This document shows positions 40,204 through 51,589 of a stretch of 64,000 nucleotides of DNA, one piece after another. The stretch is from assembly GCA_027605045.1 (NCBI GenBank), contig JAQFWX010000119.1, forward strand, positions 41,706 to 105,705, given 5' to 3'. A program made the position numbers and the translations under genes. The stretch comes from Phallus indusiatus (Eukaryota > Basidiomycota > Agaricomycetes > Phallales > Phallaceae). The notes beneath the pieces are model-generated. The model worked only from the letters and a program-made list of their open reading frames with translations. It was not told the origin of the DNA and did not search any database. Positions within the stretch are counted from its first letter, which is position 1, and each line of letters opens with the position of its first letter.

Positions 40204-43056
40204 TCAGACAACAGTCCCATTTCCGTTCATTATTGAATTATTAGTCCTCCCTGTTTGGGTTTGAGTTTGAGGGGTATCAGCGTCCATAGTACCCTCGTCT
40301 CGACCTTGCCTTTGTCCCTCGGCCCGTTCATGCTGCTGCTGCGCATGTTCCTTCTTATGACGAAGCGATGTAGGATCATCCAAAGACTTCGCAGAAATCT
40401 AGAATAATCGAAAAAGTGAAATAAAGTAAATATAAGAATTCTTTGCATCGGAAAACAAAACATTACCCCGAAGCGAATAAGAAAGGCTACAACAGTAGAA
40501 AGCGCGAGATACCAAAATACCCTTCGTAGGGCAACACCATACGAGTCACGAGCGGCTCTTTGAAGGTCGAGTGGTAGAGTTTTGACCAGTCTTGAAGAAT
40601 GCCGAATACGATTTATAATCTAAAAACCCAAACCATATTGATTAGAGAAATATCGACATTTATTTAAAGCATACACACATCATCCGAACCAGGACCAGTA
40701 ATCCGTGCGCTCAGTTCACGAGTGAGAAGGTACTGGAATACAGCGGACGGAATGGCTACACCGGTAACCTGTCCTATACATTTCCAGAGTTGTCCAAAGC
40801 CTGTCGCGACAGCGATTTGACTTTCTGTTTTTTTGGGGGGTGATTGGTTAGTACAACTCGAGACGCCAAAAGCCACCGTAAAACAAGACGAACGTTGAAC
40901 ATGTGCCAATAAAGAAATGAGGGTCGCTTGATTCACAATTGAAGAACCTAAGCCGAGGGGTGCCTACACGAAAAAAAGTTGTTTAATAGGCGTTGTGTGT
41001 GCAGTAGTCGTGAAGAGAAACCAACAATACTAAACCATTGTACCACCCAGCTCGAGTTTTCATCCATGGTTGCTATAAGGAACTAAACGCGAGAAAGAAC
41101 ATATTGAGGTTGTTCAATCAAATGGTAATTGCCTTTACTACTACTTACGGTACTGATGATATTACCCAATCCGCCTAGATTGCATAGCAGTCCGTACTTT
41201 CCGGTTTTTGACATAATCATTCTAAAAAAACAATCAGTATCCTCCAAATCCTCCAAATGAGGTATCGTGACTACGCAACACATCAACTTACCCAGCGATC
41301 AGAGATCCACTTGTCATTCCGACACTCTTTGGGAGCAAATGCGATCCAGCCGTAGATGCAGAAGTCAACATGACAGTTTCGAAGAACATCGGAAAGAAGT
41401 ATAAGGAACAGATATTAGACACAGATATCTGTTTTTTTCAGTGATTAGATGTGCAACAACTAGATAAGTAAAATTCTTATAACGCACTAAAAAGTTACTG
41501 AGCCCGACTAAAACTGGTATGCGTTGTTTCAACAGCGAAGGCGCCATGATAGGTTTCTCGGCGACGAACAATTCAATGATGACAAAGACAATGGCCATGA
41601 GAATAGACATGACTACAGACGCTATCACCCGAGGAGAGTCCCAAGGGAGTTCTTCATTGTATTTGAAACTGAGGAAAGCCAAGAAAGAGCCGATCTGAAA
41701 GAGTATGAATTTACACGGTACAGACATATGCAAAATAGAGAAAGTTTACCGAGAGGAAAAGCGATAGACTACCACCATAATCAATTTTCTTGATTGTCTC
41801 TTTAGTGTTTTTACTTTTACCCTATAAACGTAGCTTTAAGAACTATAGGAGACGGTGTAATTTCGGAATGCACATACCGGCGTTACATAATTGAGATTAT
41901 ATTCCGTCATAAGGAACGATACGACATAGATAGGCATCTGAAGGAGGAAAGCCCAGCGCCAACCATATCGATCGCTGATATAGCCTCCAATTGGCCCACC
42001 GATGCTTTGACCAGCCTAAAGTAATGTGAATGGGTGAAATTACCCATGGCTAAAAAAAAAACGTACCGCGTTGAATACACTCGCAATTCCTTGTGTCAGA
42101 CTTCTATGCCTAAGACTATACATGTCGCTCGTAATAACGGAAGCCGTAACATAACATCCGCCTCCTCCTGCGCCGCTCAACTTTCAGAGAAGGGGAGAAA
42201 GAGTAAAAAACGATGTGTCAAGATAGGGGCGGTGGATCATGAAGCTTACGAATCTGGCGGCGATAAGCATTGGTAAATTCCGAGATAACCCACAACATAG
42301 TGTCCCGAGTCCTGCAAATAAGACAGCTGTCTGATGCGCACGACGACGACCCAGCATATCGCATAATCTCCCGTAGAGTGGTGTGAAAGTGCATGTTGCG
42401 AGAAGGAACCTGCGTGGATTGGTTTTTTTGTTACCCGAATATGAATCTTGTGATTGGCTCTCGGCTTGTTATGGATATTAGACGCACCCTGTACCTAGCC
42501 AACTTGCCTGATTTGCCGCTTGATATTCTGATGAAATGGAGGAGACGACTGTGAAAAGGAAGGTGGGTGGTGCTTGAACATTATACCACAGAAGTTGATA
42601 TGAAAATAGTCACGTACGGGTGGCGACGAGGGTGCCTTATGATAGGATATATATTAATAATACAACTCGATTGGATTCAAAAGAGAAATGATAACGCACT
42701 ATTTAAGGACTACAGGAATCGGAGGAATGTCATTTAAAGGGAATTGCCAAGCTCAATAAAGCTTCGGGTGTACTTACGGCAAGACAGGTACCCATCCATA
42801 TGCCAGCAAGGATAAACCTTCTATTGGAAGGTGTGATTTCCATTGGACCAAGGGCACGAGAATCGTTCTCGGGGTCTTTTGATGGGGAGGAAATTGCTAA
42901 TGAACCAGCATCCGATTGACCATGAGGTTCTACGACGGCCTGCACGTTCGCATCATCGCTATTGTCGACGGTAATGACGAGAACATCATCGGCATTGGGC
43001 TCTTGCCTTGCCTCTATCAATAGAGGTGTTGTTTCTGTGACGCTGATGTTTGTCAT
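40204..43056 (-). CDS. MFS transporter, 14-TM drug/amino-acid type (paralogue 2)
   Basis: Begins MTNISVTETTPLLIEARQ with a long hydrophilic N-tail, then SNRRFILAGIWMGTCLA (TM1), like the paralogue at 26074-28850. Further segments: the GRLSD-like loop near 42350, GQSIGGPIGGYISDRYGWRW (about 41960-42000), KIDYGGSLSLFLSI, ELPWDSPRVIASVVMSILMA, PSLLKQRIPVLVGLSNFLV, NQATLISLLAHVQRSS, CIGQVTGVAIPSAVFQYLLT and RELSARITGPGSDDV. The last exon codes a Gln/Thr-rich hydrophilic tail (KKEHAQQQHERAEG, TPQTQTQTGR) ending NGTVV at stop 40204-40206. Same DHA2/VBA-like family; substrate unknown. Confidence 0.85.
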
Positions 43057-44406
43057 GGATGTGTAGATTATCTTATAAATGCGAGCAGGTTGTTGAATAG
43101 GGTAAAAGAGGTCGTTATGACTGGGTGGTGCGAGATCTGCAGAAATTTAAATAGACTATGCTGAAGGATATTTCGCAGCAGACGTGGTGTTAACAATCGT
43201 AAAGGATGGATTTTGTAGAAACAACGTACAACGAATTCTATACTCTGGCTTAGTACCCAGCCAGCCGTTCTCGTGACTAGTCGTCCCACGCCAAACTCAG
43301 ACTGAGGTAACCCACGAAACGCAGGAAAACAAATTTTAGAGAAAAAGCAATGTGGGAGAAAGAAAAGAGAAAAAACGTACAAGAAAGGAGGCGAGGTTAT
43401 TTATGATAAATATCAAAGCGTTAACCGGCGGAAAGTCCGTGGCACAGGTTGTGTTCACCTTCCATGCCGGGCGTCTAAAAGTTCCGCCTGCCGCTATTCG
43501 CTACTCCGGAGTCCGTTCCCCAAAACGTTAAAGAATCCAAGGGGTCCAATCAGTACCTTCTATGAAGAAATTTTTATTGTTCGCCAACTAGATTTTTAAA
43601 AGGCGATCTTCTCACACGCTTGGCTTTGCCAGTGCATGAGGTACGCGTAAAACCTTCAGCTCTTCCTCTTCGGCGATGGGCTGTCCCTTGATCATCGTTG
43701 ATTGTATTGTCCAAGGTATGCACAGTAAAAGGAAGGTATTGTATCGGATCTAATATCGTCCGCACAGTGTAGATTGTTGCGCCACATTTCTTTGATCACC
43801 TGAGCGTCTCCCTAATTATTGACCGCGGCCAGGTATGCCAGAAGCATGAGCTCGGAGCTCTCCGAAATGACTTGACCTGAATTAATGTGCTCGTACGAGT
43901 GCTTTACTCTGTCTTCTATTGGTAACACGAAGATCTCAACAATTGTCAGCCTAAACGTCAGGTTGAATCTCGAACTCGGCGCAGGAGCTTCAAGTTAGTG
44001 GGTGTGCGACGGTCCGAAGTTCGAATCCATGACGCCAATGGAAGCTCCAACCATATGGGACAGAGAGGGAAAAGAAGAGAAAGGACAAGGTTGTTCCAAG
44101 TCACGAGTCCCGCCATTCAATTGAAATTATGAGTATGCCGTATACCAGTCACGCCGCACGGTATTGATTCAATCACCATTTACAGGATGATATCCGACAA
44201 TTACAGAAATATATAAGTGGGGCCAAGACTAGCAAATCTTCTTTTTTTCCACCCTCTTTTTTCCTCATTCCCTTATCAAGGTAAACGTGGCACTGACCGT
44301 CTTGCTCATGTTTAATTTTAACGTCGTTGATTCTAGACAAAGCAAAGATCGGTGTTAACCTCTGAAACTGGTTCCGTTTCAGATTCACTGTTGAGCGTTT
44401 TAAAGA
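43057..44406. other. Divergent intergenic region between two transporters
   Basis: 1.35 kb; probably both promoters. A tRNA-like A/B-box pair with matching end stem is seen at 43984-44048 but does not fold as a tRNA. No protein gene recognised. Confidence 0.45.
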
Positions 44407-46281
44407 ATGTCCAAACACCAAGATCGTCGAGGAAAGTCATCGGAATCAATCGATAATGAAATCGTTGTCGACTCTGCTGTTGATGATCCCCAAAGGAGCG
44501 ATGATAAAGTCAAAAATATCGATTTCAATGTCTCTTCTTCTCCAGCATCGTCTTTTTCGCTCCGTCCAACATTGACGATCTACCTTCTTGTCTTACTCAC
44601 CAGTATATCCGGTTTACTTTTCGGATATGACACAGGCGTCATAAGTGGTGCGCTCGTCACAATCGGCAGCGACCTAGGTCCTCAAAAATTAAGTGATCTA
44701 CAAGAGGTACATACTTTGTCTCCTGCACACTTAATCTTATAAAAAACCCGACATCATTCATTATATAGGAATTAATAACATCAGCGACAACACTCGGAGC
44801 TCTATTAGGAAGTCTCGCAGCCGGAGCATCGTCCGACTACACAGGACGCCGGCCCTCCCTTCTCATAGCCGACGTCCTCTTTATCGCAGGAGCGTTAGTC
44901 CAATCTCTCTCACACAACGTCCGAACGATGATCGCAGGCCGTCTTCTCGTCGGATTAGGCGTCGGCGGTGCATCCTGCGTCGCACCCGTATACATCCAAG
45001 AACTCAGCCCGCGCAACTGGAAATGGCGCGGACGAATGGTCACCCTTAATGTCGTCCTCATCACGGGGGGACAGGTCGTTGCGTATGGGATTGGCGCGGC
45101 TTTCGAGCGCACGAGAGGCGGGTGGAGGTGGATGGTTGGGCTCGGTGCTGTTCCTGCGTTTGTGCAGGCTGTTTTGTTGGTGTTTATGCCTGAGAGTCCG
45201 AGGATTTTGGTGCGTTGGGGGAGGGTTGATAAAGCTAGGAAAGTGTTGGCTTTGGTTTGTGGTGTTAAGATGCATGGAGGGGATGAGAATAATAAAGACG
45301 AGAAAAGTGCGGCTCAGGAGGAGGAAGTTGATTCTCAACTTCATGCGCTGTGCGAGGACGTCCAGCAGAGCATCACGATAATGAATTCCTATACTTTCTC
45401 CCAGCGATCAAAGATGTTATTTTTTGAGGGCGTAAACAGACGAGCCTTAAGTATGTTTTTGAAACCAAACTGTCTCCACTCAAGCTGAACTACCTTTGCA
45501 GTCGTAGCATGCGTTCTCCAAGCATTCCAACAGCTCTGCGGCTTCAACACGCTAATGTACTACAGCGCGAGTTTATTCCAATCTATAGGATTCAATAATC
45601 CCACGGCAGTTGGAACGATCATCGCAGCGACAAATTTCCTTTTCACACTCGTAGCTGTTAAATACATTGATATCATCGGGAGAAGGAGGATTATGATTAC
45701 AACTTCACCTGGTATGATTGTAGGGTTGGGTTTAGGAGCTATTTCGTTTCACTGTGAGTACCGAATTATGAACATCAGATGTCCGTTAATTTAATACCCT
45801 TCCTTTCAAAGTTTTGACACTTCAGACACATAACCAGTTGGTTGAAGGGACAAAATACTCCAACGCATGGTCTGCACTTGTCTTGTTGAGTATGATCCTA
45901 TTCGTAGCGTCATACGCTACAGGATTAGGAAATGTCCCCTGGCAGCAAGGAGAATTATTCAGCTTAGAAGGTACGTCCGAGTTCTCAGGCTCAGCTTCGA
46001 TTATTCGAAAATTCCTTCTCATCCATGCAATAGTCCGAGGTATCGGCACATCACTCGCAACGGCCACAAATTGGTCGTGCAATTTGCTCATCAACTCGAC
46101 GTATCTGTCACTTATGAATCGTATTACTCCGTCGGGAGCATTTGGTTTTTATGCAGGTTTGTGTTTGTTGGGGTGGATATTCTGTCTAGGGTGGTACCCT
46201 GAGACGGCGGGATTGCGATTGGAGGAAGTGAGGCAGATTTTTGTTCACGGATGGGGTGTGAGGAAAAGGTCCAGGCTTTAA
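44407..46281 (+). CDS. Sugar porter family MFS transporter, ITR/myo-inositol type
   Basis: Predicted exons 44407-44706, 44769-45450, 45502-45753, 45812-45970, 46034-46281. Hydrophilic N-tail, then TM1 with SISGLLFGYDTGVISGALV. Sugar porter signatures: GRRPSLLIADVLF (loop 2-3), GRLLVGLGVGGASCVAPVYI and QELSPRNWKWRGRMV, GWRWMVGLGAVPAF, MPESPRILV, then FQQLCGFNTLMYYSASLFQS and DIIGRRRIM in the second half. Near the end VPWQQGELFSLE joins VRGIGTSLATATNW across the last intron, and the protein ends PETAGLRLEEVRQIF. Plasma-membrane proton-coupled uptake of inositol or hexose is the family role; VPWQQGELF favours the inositol transporter (ITR) branch. Confidence 0.9.
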
Positions 46282-46389
46282 GGATGGGATTCTTAAATGA
46301 CAGTATTATTGTACAACATACAAAACTGCAGAACAAAAACGATACAAAACTTTCCAGTGAGAAACGCTATTTACTGCATTTACGTTGCA

Positions 46390-47891
46390 CTACTGCCGTG
46401 ATGGACCCGCCTCGGAAGCCGTCTCAGCTTCTTCAAACGGCGTATCGGGACCAGATTCGAACATACTTGCAGAATCCGACATGAGAGGATTATCCAGATT
46501 AAAAACTAGCGTAGCGGGATAACTCTGCTTCTTAGTTGGATCTCGTCCCTGGAGTCCATTCCATCCGGGCCCGGATACTTTGAACCGCTCAGCAATCAGC
46601 TCCTGATCGTTGATCAGTCCATTGAACATGACGAATTCTAACATAAAATCGCCCCTTTTCAAGCCGGAGTCGAATGCGCCTCCTGGAGCATTACGCGAAG
46701 TGCTTCTATTATGGTTGTACTGCTTGCTCACGAGACTCTGCGAGCGATGAGGAAGACTCTTGAATGTTTTAGCGCGCACGTTCATGGTTGCGTCTCTATG
46801 AATGGCTTGTATGACTTCGATGCATGTTATTCCTTCGTCGGCTTTTGAAGCTTCGATGTCAATTACCCAAGGGTACTTTTTGGATATCAGACGCAGTTCG
46901 GACATGCGTGGGAGTGTCGCGGGTTCGTTGCGACCTCTTGCCCACGATATTCTGTGTTCGTCGTCAGAGCGATGAGCGAGATTTGGGGGAAAGAGAACGT
47001 TGTATTCGAGGTGAGGTTGATTTGGAGCGGAGTGTTCTGTGAAAGGTTTCAAGAGTGGGTTTATTTCGAGGGCGACTCCGAGTAGCGATAGTTGAAATGG
47101 TGAAAGGACCGGGCCATCTGAATGAAAATAAGACACAAAGAAACGTAATTATTCCTAATCCACTTACAGGAAGAGCCCGGCGTCCATTTATCGAGCTCCA
47201 TCTCGGACAAATTTGGTGGTCGGACGATAGATCGGTGTGGCGCCTCGAATTCAGATTCAGGATACATTCCAGGCATAGGAGCGCCTGGGATTGGGGGCAT
47301 CCCAGGGTACGGAGATACGCCAAACGGTGGAGGTGGTGGAAAAGGATGAGGGTAACCTGGACCGTAAGGCGATGAGTACGCGCCAAATGGAGATGCATAT
47401 GGATGAGGGGGCGGAGGAGGAGGAGGAGGGGGTGGATGTTGGAATCGTCCTGCACGAGGGTCGCCACGCCCTCCTCGTCCGCCGTCTCTTTCTCTTCTAC
47501 CGTCTAGATCGGGGTGTGGGGGAGGGTAGCCCCCTTGACCGGGAGGGGGTGGATAAGCGCCATAAGGATAATAGTTAGGAGGGTACGGTGTATAACCTGC
47601 AGAAGGTGAAGGAAAAAAAGGAACTCCTGGAGGTGGTTGTGGTGGTGGATATCCATGAGGAGGAAATCCGCCGTGGGGGAATCCTTGTTGAGGGTATCCA
47701 TGTCCAGGCGGGCCAGCACCACCAGGATCTCTTCTTCCTCCTCCTCCTCTTCCTCCTCGACCTGGACCCAAGGGTTCGTACATTCTATCAGGAGAAGGAC
47801 CAGTTGATGAACCGCTGTCCTCTATGTGCGTTGGCGGAATAAAAGGCGTCGTTTGCTCGACTGGCGTATGTGTTCCTCCTCGGCGAGCCAT
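46390..47891 (-). CDS. Pro/Gly/Tyr-rich protein with C-terminal DUF6699-like domain
   Basis: Two exons joined at WTPGSS|Y (intron about 47118-47168). ATG at 47891 (MARRGGTHTPVEQTTPF). The first 230 residues are low complexity: GPGRGGRGGGGRRDPGG, GYPQQGFPHGGFPPHGYPPP, runs of proline and RERDGGRGGRGDPR. The second exon is a globular domain resembling the fungal DUF6699 family: LSPFQLSLLGVALEINPLLK, LEYNVLFPPNLA, RMSELRLISKKYPWVIDIEA, GITCIEVIQAIHRDAT. The protein ends with an acidic tail. Function of the family is unknown; the disordered N-terminus suggests a scaffold or RNA-associated role, but this is only inference. Confidence 0.8.
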
Positions 47892-48597
47892 TGTCAATAT
47901 AATATAGTGTGTTGGTTCCTATATATGAATCCGTCTTTCGTGTTACTAGGGATGGTATCTTCAAAATTGTACAAAGGATATTCTTTCTGGATATTTGCTA
48001 TGGATCGGGTATTGCTTGATCGTGGCTGGAAGAGAGCATGTTTTTTTGATTGTTCTGCCTAATGTTCTCGCCCTTATCGATTGGGCTCCGACGCGAAAGA
48101 ACACGAGGCAAAAGTCTGACGTAATGCTCTTTTCTCACGCCTCTATGCACGTGACAATGTGACAGTTTTCATGGATGATGGCACTGAACACACGAACATG
48201 TAAACAAAAAATTGGCTCTGTATATGGTTCAAAGTAAGTACGGTATTTGGATGGTTATGTTCGCTTCATTCATATTCGATTATTTGGAGCAAAAATCCAA
48301 ACGACTTCATGACACAGGAAGAACGATATTTGCGGGGTGCGATCTGGTGCGATGGATATCATCACTACATACCCTGTAAGACGAGTATTTTTCGTTTCAT
48401 ATGCACAAGAAACAGTTGCTATGTATGAATTAATCATTGTTTGTGTATGTGTACATTGTGGGAAACATTAACATCCCGTCAAGGCGCCTTTCGATCAACA
48501 GCTCGTGCACTTCATGCCCGCGCGCCGTGCGTCTCTGCGGCCAGATCATCGCCGTTCTGATATTTTTCGAGAGCATCCTTAATGAAAGAGATAATGG

Positions 48598-49077
48598 TTA
48601 ACTTTCACGATGTCCTTCAATGAATTCAAGGGAGATTATGCATAGTCTTTTCGGCACAATTGGGAAAAGGAACGAGACTTCGCTCACTTGTTCGAGAGGC
48701 TTGTCCTGATTTGAGACTACACATTGATGAACACGTAAGTTCCATGTGCTGCATTCCAAGGGTTCGCCGATACATGTCAACTTTCTCATTCTAAGCGCTT
48801 TCGTGATTGATTTTCCCAAAGTACGAACGCACGTTGGTACTCTTATTGCCAAGATTACCATCCATTGAAAGGTCCATCTCACGGGGTCGAATTTCCTTTT
48901 CTGACACCCTGAATATTTCAGGTGGTATGTGGCTCGATCAACTTCTTGGCAGGTAAATGAAATCACATCTTCATTGATGAGTTTAGGCTTTATGAATTGA
49001 AGCCGGAACCTCTGCTTCATCAACGAATTCTGCAACACAAAGGTTTGAGTTTTCAGAAAAGACCGTAAATACACCAT
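48598..49077 (-). CDS. Hypothetical ORF, no recognised family
   Basis: 159 codons from the first ATG (MVYLRSFLKTQTFVLQNSLM), basic and cysteine-containing (SGCQKRKFDPVRWTFQWMV). It is the longest open frame in the 3.7 kb between the DUF6699-like gene and the acid phosphatase. No signal peptide, repeats or splice context confirm it. It may be chance. Confidence 0.2.
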   Translation of the reverse strand: MVYLRSFLKTQTFVLQNSLMKQRFRLQFIKPKLINEDVISFTCQEVDRATYHLKYSGCQKRKFDPVRWTFQWMVILAIRVPTCVRTLGKSITKALRMRKLTCIGEPLECSTWNLRVHQCVVSNQDKPLEQVSEVSFLFPIVPKRLCIISLEFIEGHRES

Positions 49078-49569
49078 TGACTGCTGCCTGCGCACATGTA
49101 ATTAGGAAGTTCCAAAAACCAGGAGCCTTTTCTTTCTCGCCGGCCCTCGGTCTCGGATCTAAACAAACTTAATTAGAGTAAATACATATAGACTTTCATG
49201 CATTGCGAATCCTTCACGTATTTGTCATTTCAAGGGTAGCAAAAATGCTAAAAAAGATTTGTATATGTACCTTTTGAATCTTGGAAGTTTGTCCCCGGAT
49301 TACTACCGCTCAGGAGTTCAGCGCAATGGGAAATGCAGAGCTCGGAGTCGACTTCGCAGTCAGAGAGCTAACTTTGTTTCTGGTTGTCGAGTATTTTTAC
49401 ATTAGGAGCGTGGACATTTTTCAAACCATTTGAGTCCAAAGGACACACGTTTAGGAACGATTCGGCGCATGCGTTTTCTGATTAACCAGTTGGCTTACTC
49501 TCGGATTTTATACATTGGGCATGGCTGATACGCCAAAGCCAAGTATCGTTGGATGGCTGGCTTGTTGTG

Positions 49570-49633
49570 ATGATTTCTCTCCGTTCTATCGTCATTTTGC
49601 TTGCGACGCTTCCGTGTAACTTTCAATGCTCAG
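49570..49633 (+). pseudogene. Relic of acid phosphatase first exon
   Basis: ATGATTTCTCTCCGTTCTAT and the following bases closely match the signal-peptide exon at 51593-51655 (MISLRSIVILLATLP versus MISLRSFVILFATLR), including CTCAG|GT at the exon end. The preceding 40 bp also match (CCAA(A/G)GCCAA...ATCGT). No downstream exons are recognisable. A remnant of a duplicated gene or promoter-plus-leader segment. Confidence 0.75.
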
Positions 49634-49639
49634 GTCCGT

Positions 49640-51509
49640 GAACCCATTATGAGTTTATAGTGCTATTACAGTAGTGATCCGCGTTCGTGAATTTTACAAG
49701 CGAGCTTCAGCCTGACTATGTAAGCTATTTTTAGTGCGACCGGCTATCAAGTTTCAGACGCTGAACGAGGACTAATAAATTAACTAGCGATCTGCCTCGA
49801 TTTGCCTATTTCGATAAATGACGCAATTTCAGGCTATTCCTCGCCGAATATGTAGAAGAGAGACTGATTCTGTCTACCTGTTTATCAGGGTTCTGGTAGC
49901 GTGTTGGAGGAGGAGACTTTGAAAAATTACGTGCTTTTGGCTTTCATTGCCATCGATATCATGGTGTCCCGGTACTCAATTCAAGTTTGAGATTTAACAT
50001 TTCAGACTTCTCTTCTAAAATCTCGTTGAGCTGCAGAGGCCGGACCGATCAATCGTCCGCATATCAGCTAATCTTTTGGAAATGATAGTGTGGTATGACG
50101 GTGGAAGACTCGGATATATTCGCACGACACAAATTTACATACTTGGTCAAACATCCTTCGTCAAATCGACTTATCAATGCACTACACAAAATATTGTAGG
50201 TTGATTAACATACCTCGCTATCATACTAAAATTGTGTATGGATGCTGGGAGAAAGGGATTCTCTCGATATCCCGTTCCGGTGTCTTTCAGTCAACGGTTT
50301 ATACTCTCGAGCTTTTTGCCCTTTTTAGTATTGTGTGCCAAGAACATCGCCGTTCCTTTCCTCTTGGGATCATCGATTATCCTCGACGAAAATGAACGTT
50401 GCTTTAGTGTCACTGTGTCACATTATTTAAGCAGGGATAAAAATATCGCTTTTGGCTTGATTGATTAGTCAAAAAATCAATCTATAACTTATCCAGGGAA
50501 ATTCTTCCTCTGTCAATTCGAAAAAGAACATGGTCATATGTATTAGTAGTATTACTTTCAGTTGCGTGTAATCTAAAGCTCTTTGTAGTTTTCTTAAAAT
50601 AATTGTCATTTTGGTTTGAGATTATTTTTACATAACGAGATCCAATCCGTGGTTGCAATTAATTTGGTTTTTTCATTTTTTCGGACTTTGTAGTACAAGA
50701 ACACTGACCCTGCATATTTCTTCGGCGTACCTGATACCAAGAACCGGCCGGAGGATCGACTATGTATTATATTCTGCCAACTTTCCCAATTGAGGTGATG
50801 TTTTGGGGATTGATTTTCGCGAGAAAACGCACGTTGGTTTCTCAGCTGTCACTAAAGGGTATACTGGAAAACACTTGATTCGGCGACTCCAGTTTTGTTC
50901 TTTCTGAACCAGAGAACGCTGTTCGTGCGACTCGATTCACTCCGCACAAACCCAGGTTTGTATATCAAATCAAGCCACATCTTTCTTTTGCGGGTAAGGT
51001 TCTATGAATCAGCGTTGGAGCTTCTCCTCTATGTACGCACGCCGTGCAGGGCCGCACTCTAACACCGAGGATTCGTATGTACATAGCTCCAAGCCTGTGC
51101 CGACAAAAATCAGGAACCTTGGCGTTACCGGCCCGGTCCATAAGCGTAATTATCAGTGAAGTGAATTCACTTCGCGTGTCGAGAATTTTTATGACACATT
51201 TGATTCACGCGTATGAGGGCTGATGCATGAAAATGTTGTATTTGTATTTATTTCTCAAACTTTATTTACCTTGAAGAACTGACTCGGTTATGACCTCACA
51301 CTATCGGGTTCAATAGAAACAAGTGTGGGACTCTCAACTGCAGCGTTCCTGATCGCCAAAGATCCATATGGTAATAATTTATTAAACGAACGTGCAGGAA
51401 CTTTTGTCACTCGTTCGCTATTGAATAGTAAGCGTGAATTAAGGTAGTCATTCAGCACGTGGGTTCCTGATAGGCTCAATCAAAATAAAGTTCCTATGTT
51501 TTCCAATTC
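49640..51509. other. Gene-poor interval
   Basis: Between the exon relic and the acid phosphatase promoter. Only short frames (for example 50177-50395) without features. Possibly decayed sequence of the duplicated gene; no homology to later exons could be seen. Confidence 0.4.
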
Positions 51510-51516
51510 TATAAAT
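51510..51516 (+). promoter_or_regulatory. TATA box of acid phosphatase
   Basis: TATAAAT 80 bp before the ATG at 51590. Confidence 0.5.
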
Positions 51517-51589
51517 TAGACAAGTAAAATATAATCTAGTCGAGTGATACACCAAGGCCAATTATCGTCGAGATAGCTGACTCTTTTTC

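Noticed and set aside
43984..44048. tRNA-like segment with GGAGCTT/AAGCTCC end stem, TTAGTGGG (A-box like) and GTTCGAATCC (B-box like)
   Set aside because: About 10 nt too short, and the T-stem bases around TTCGAAT do not pair; no cloverleaf can be drawn. It may be a tRNA-derived fragment.
47055..47842. Plus-strand frames opposite the Pro/Gly-rich gene
   Set aside because: Low-complexity complement of proline and glycine codons; the minus strand has the start, intron and domain.
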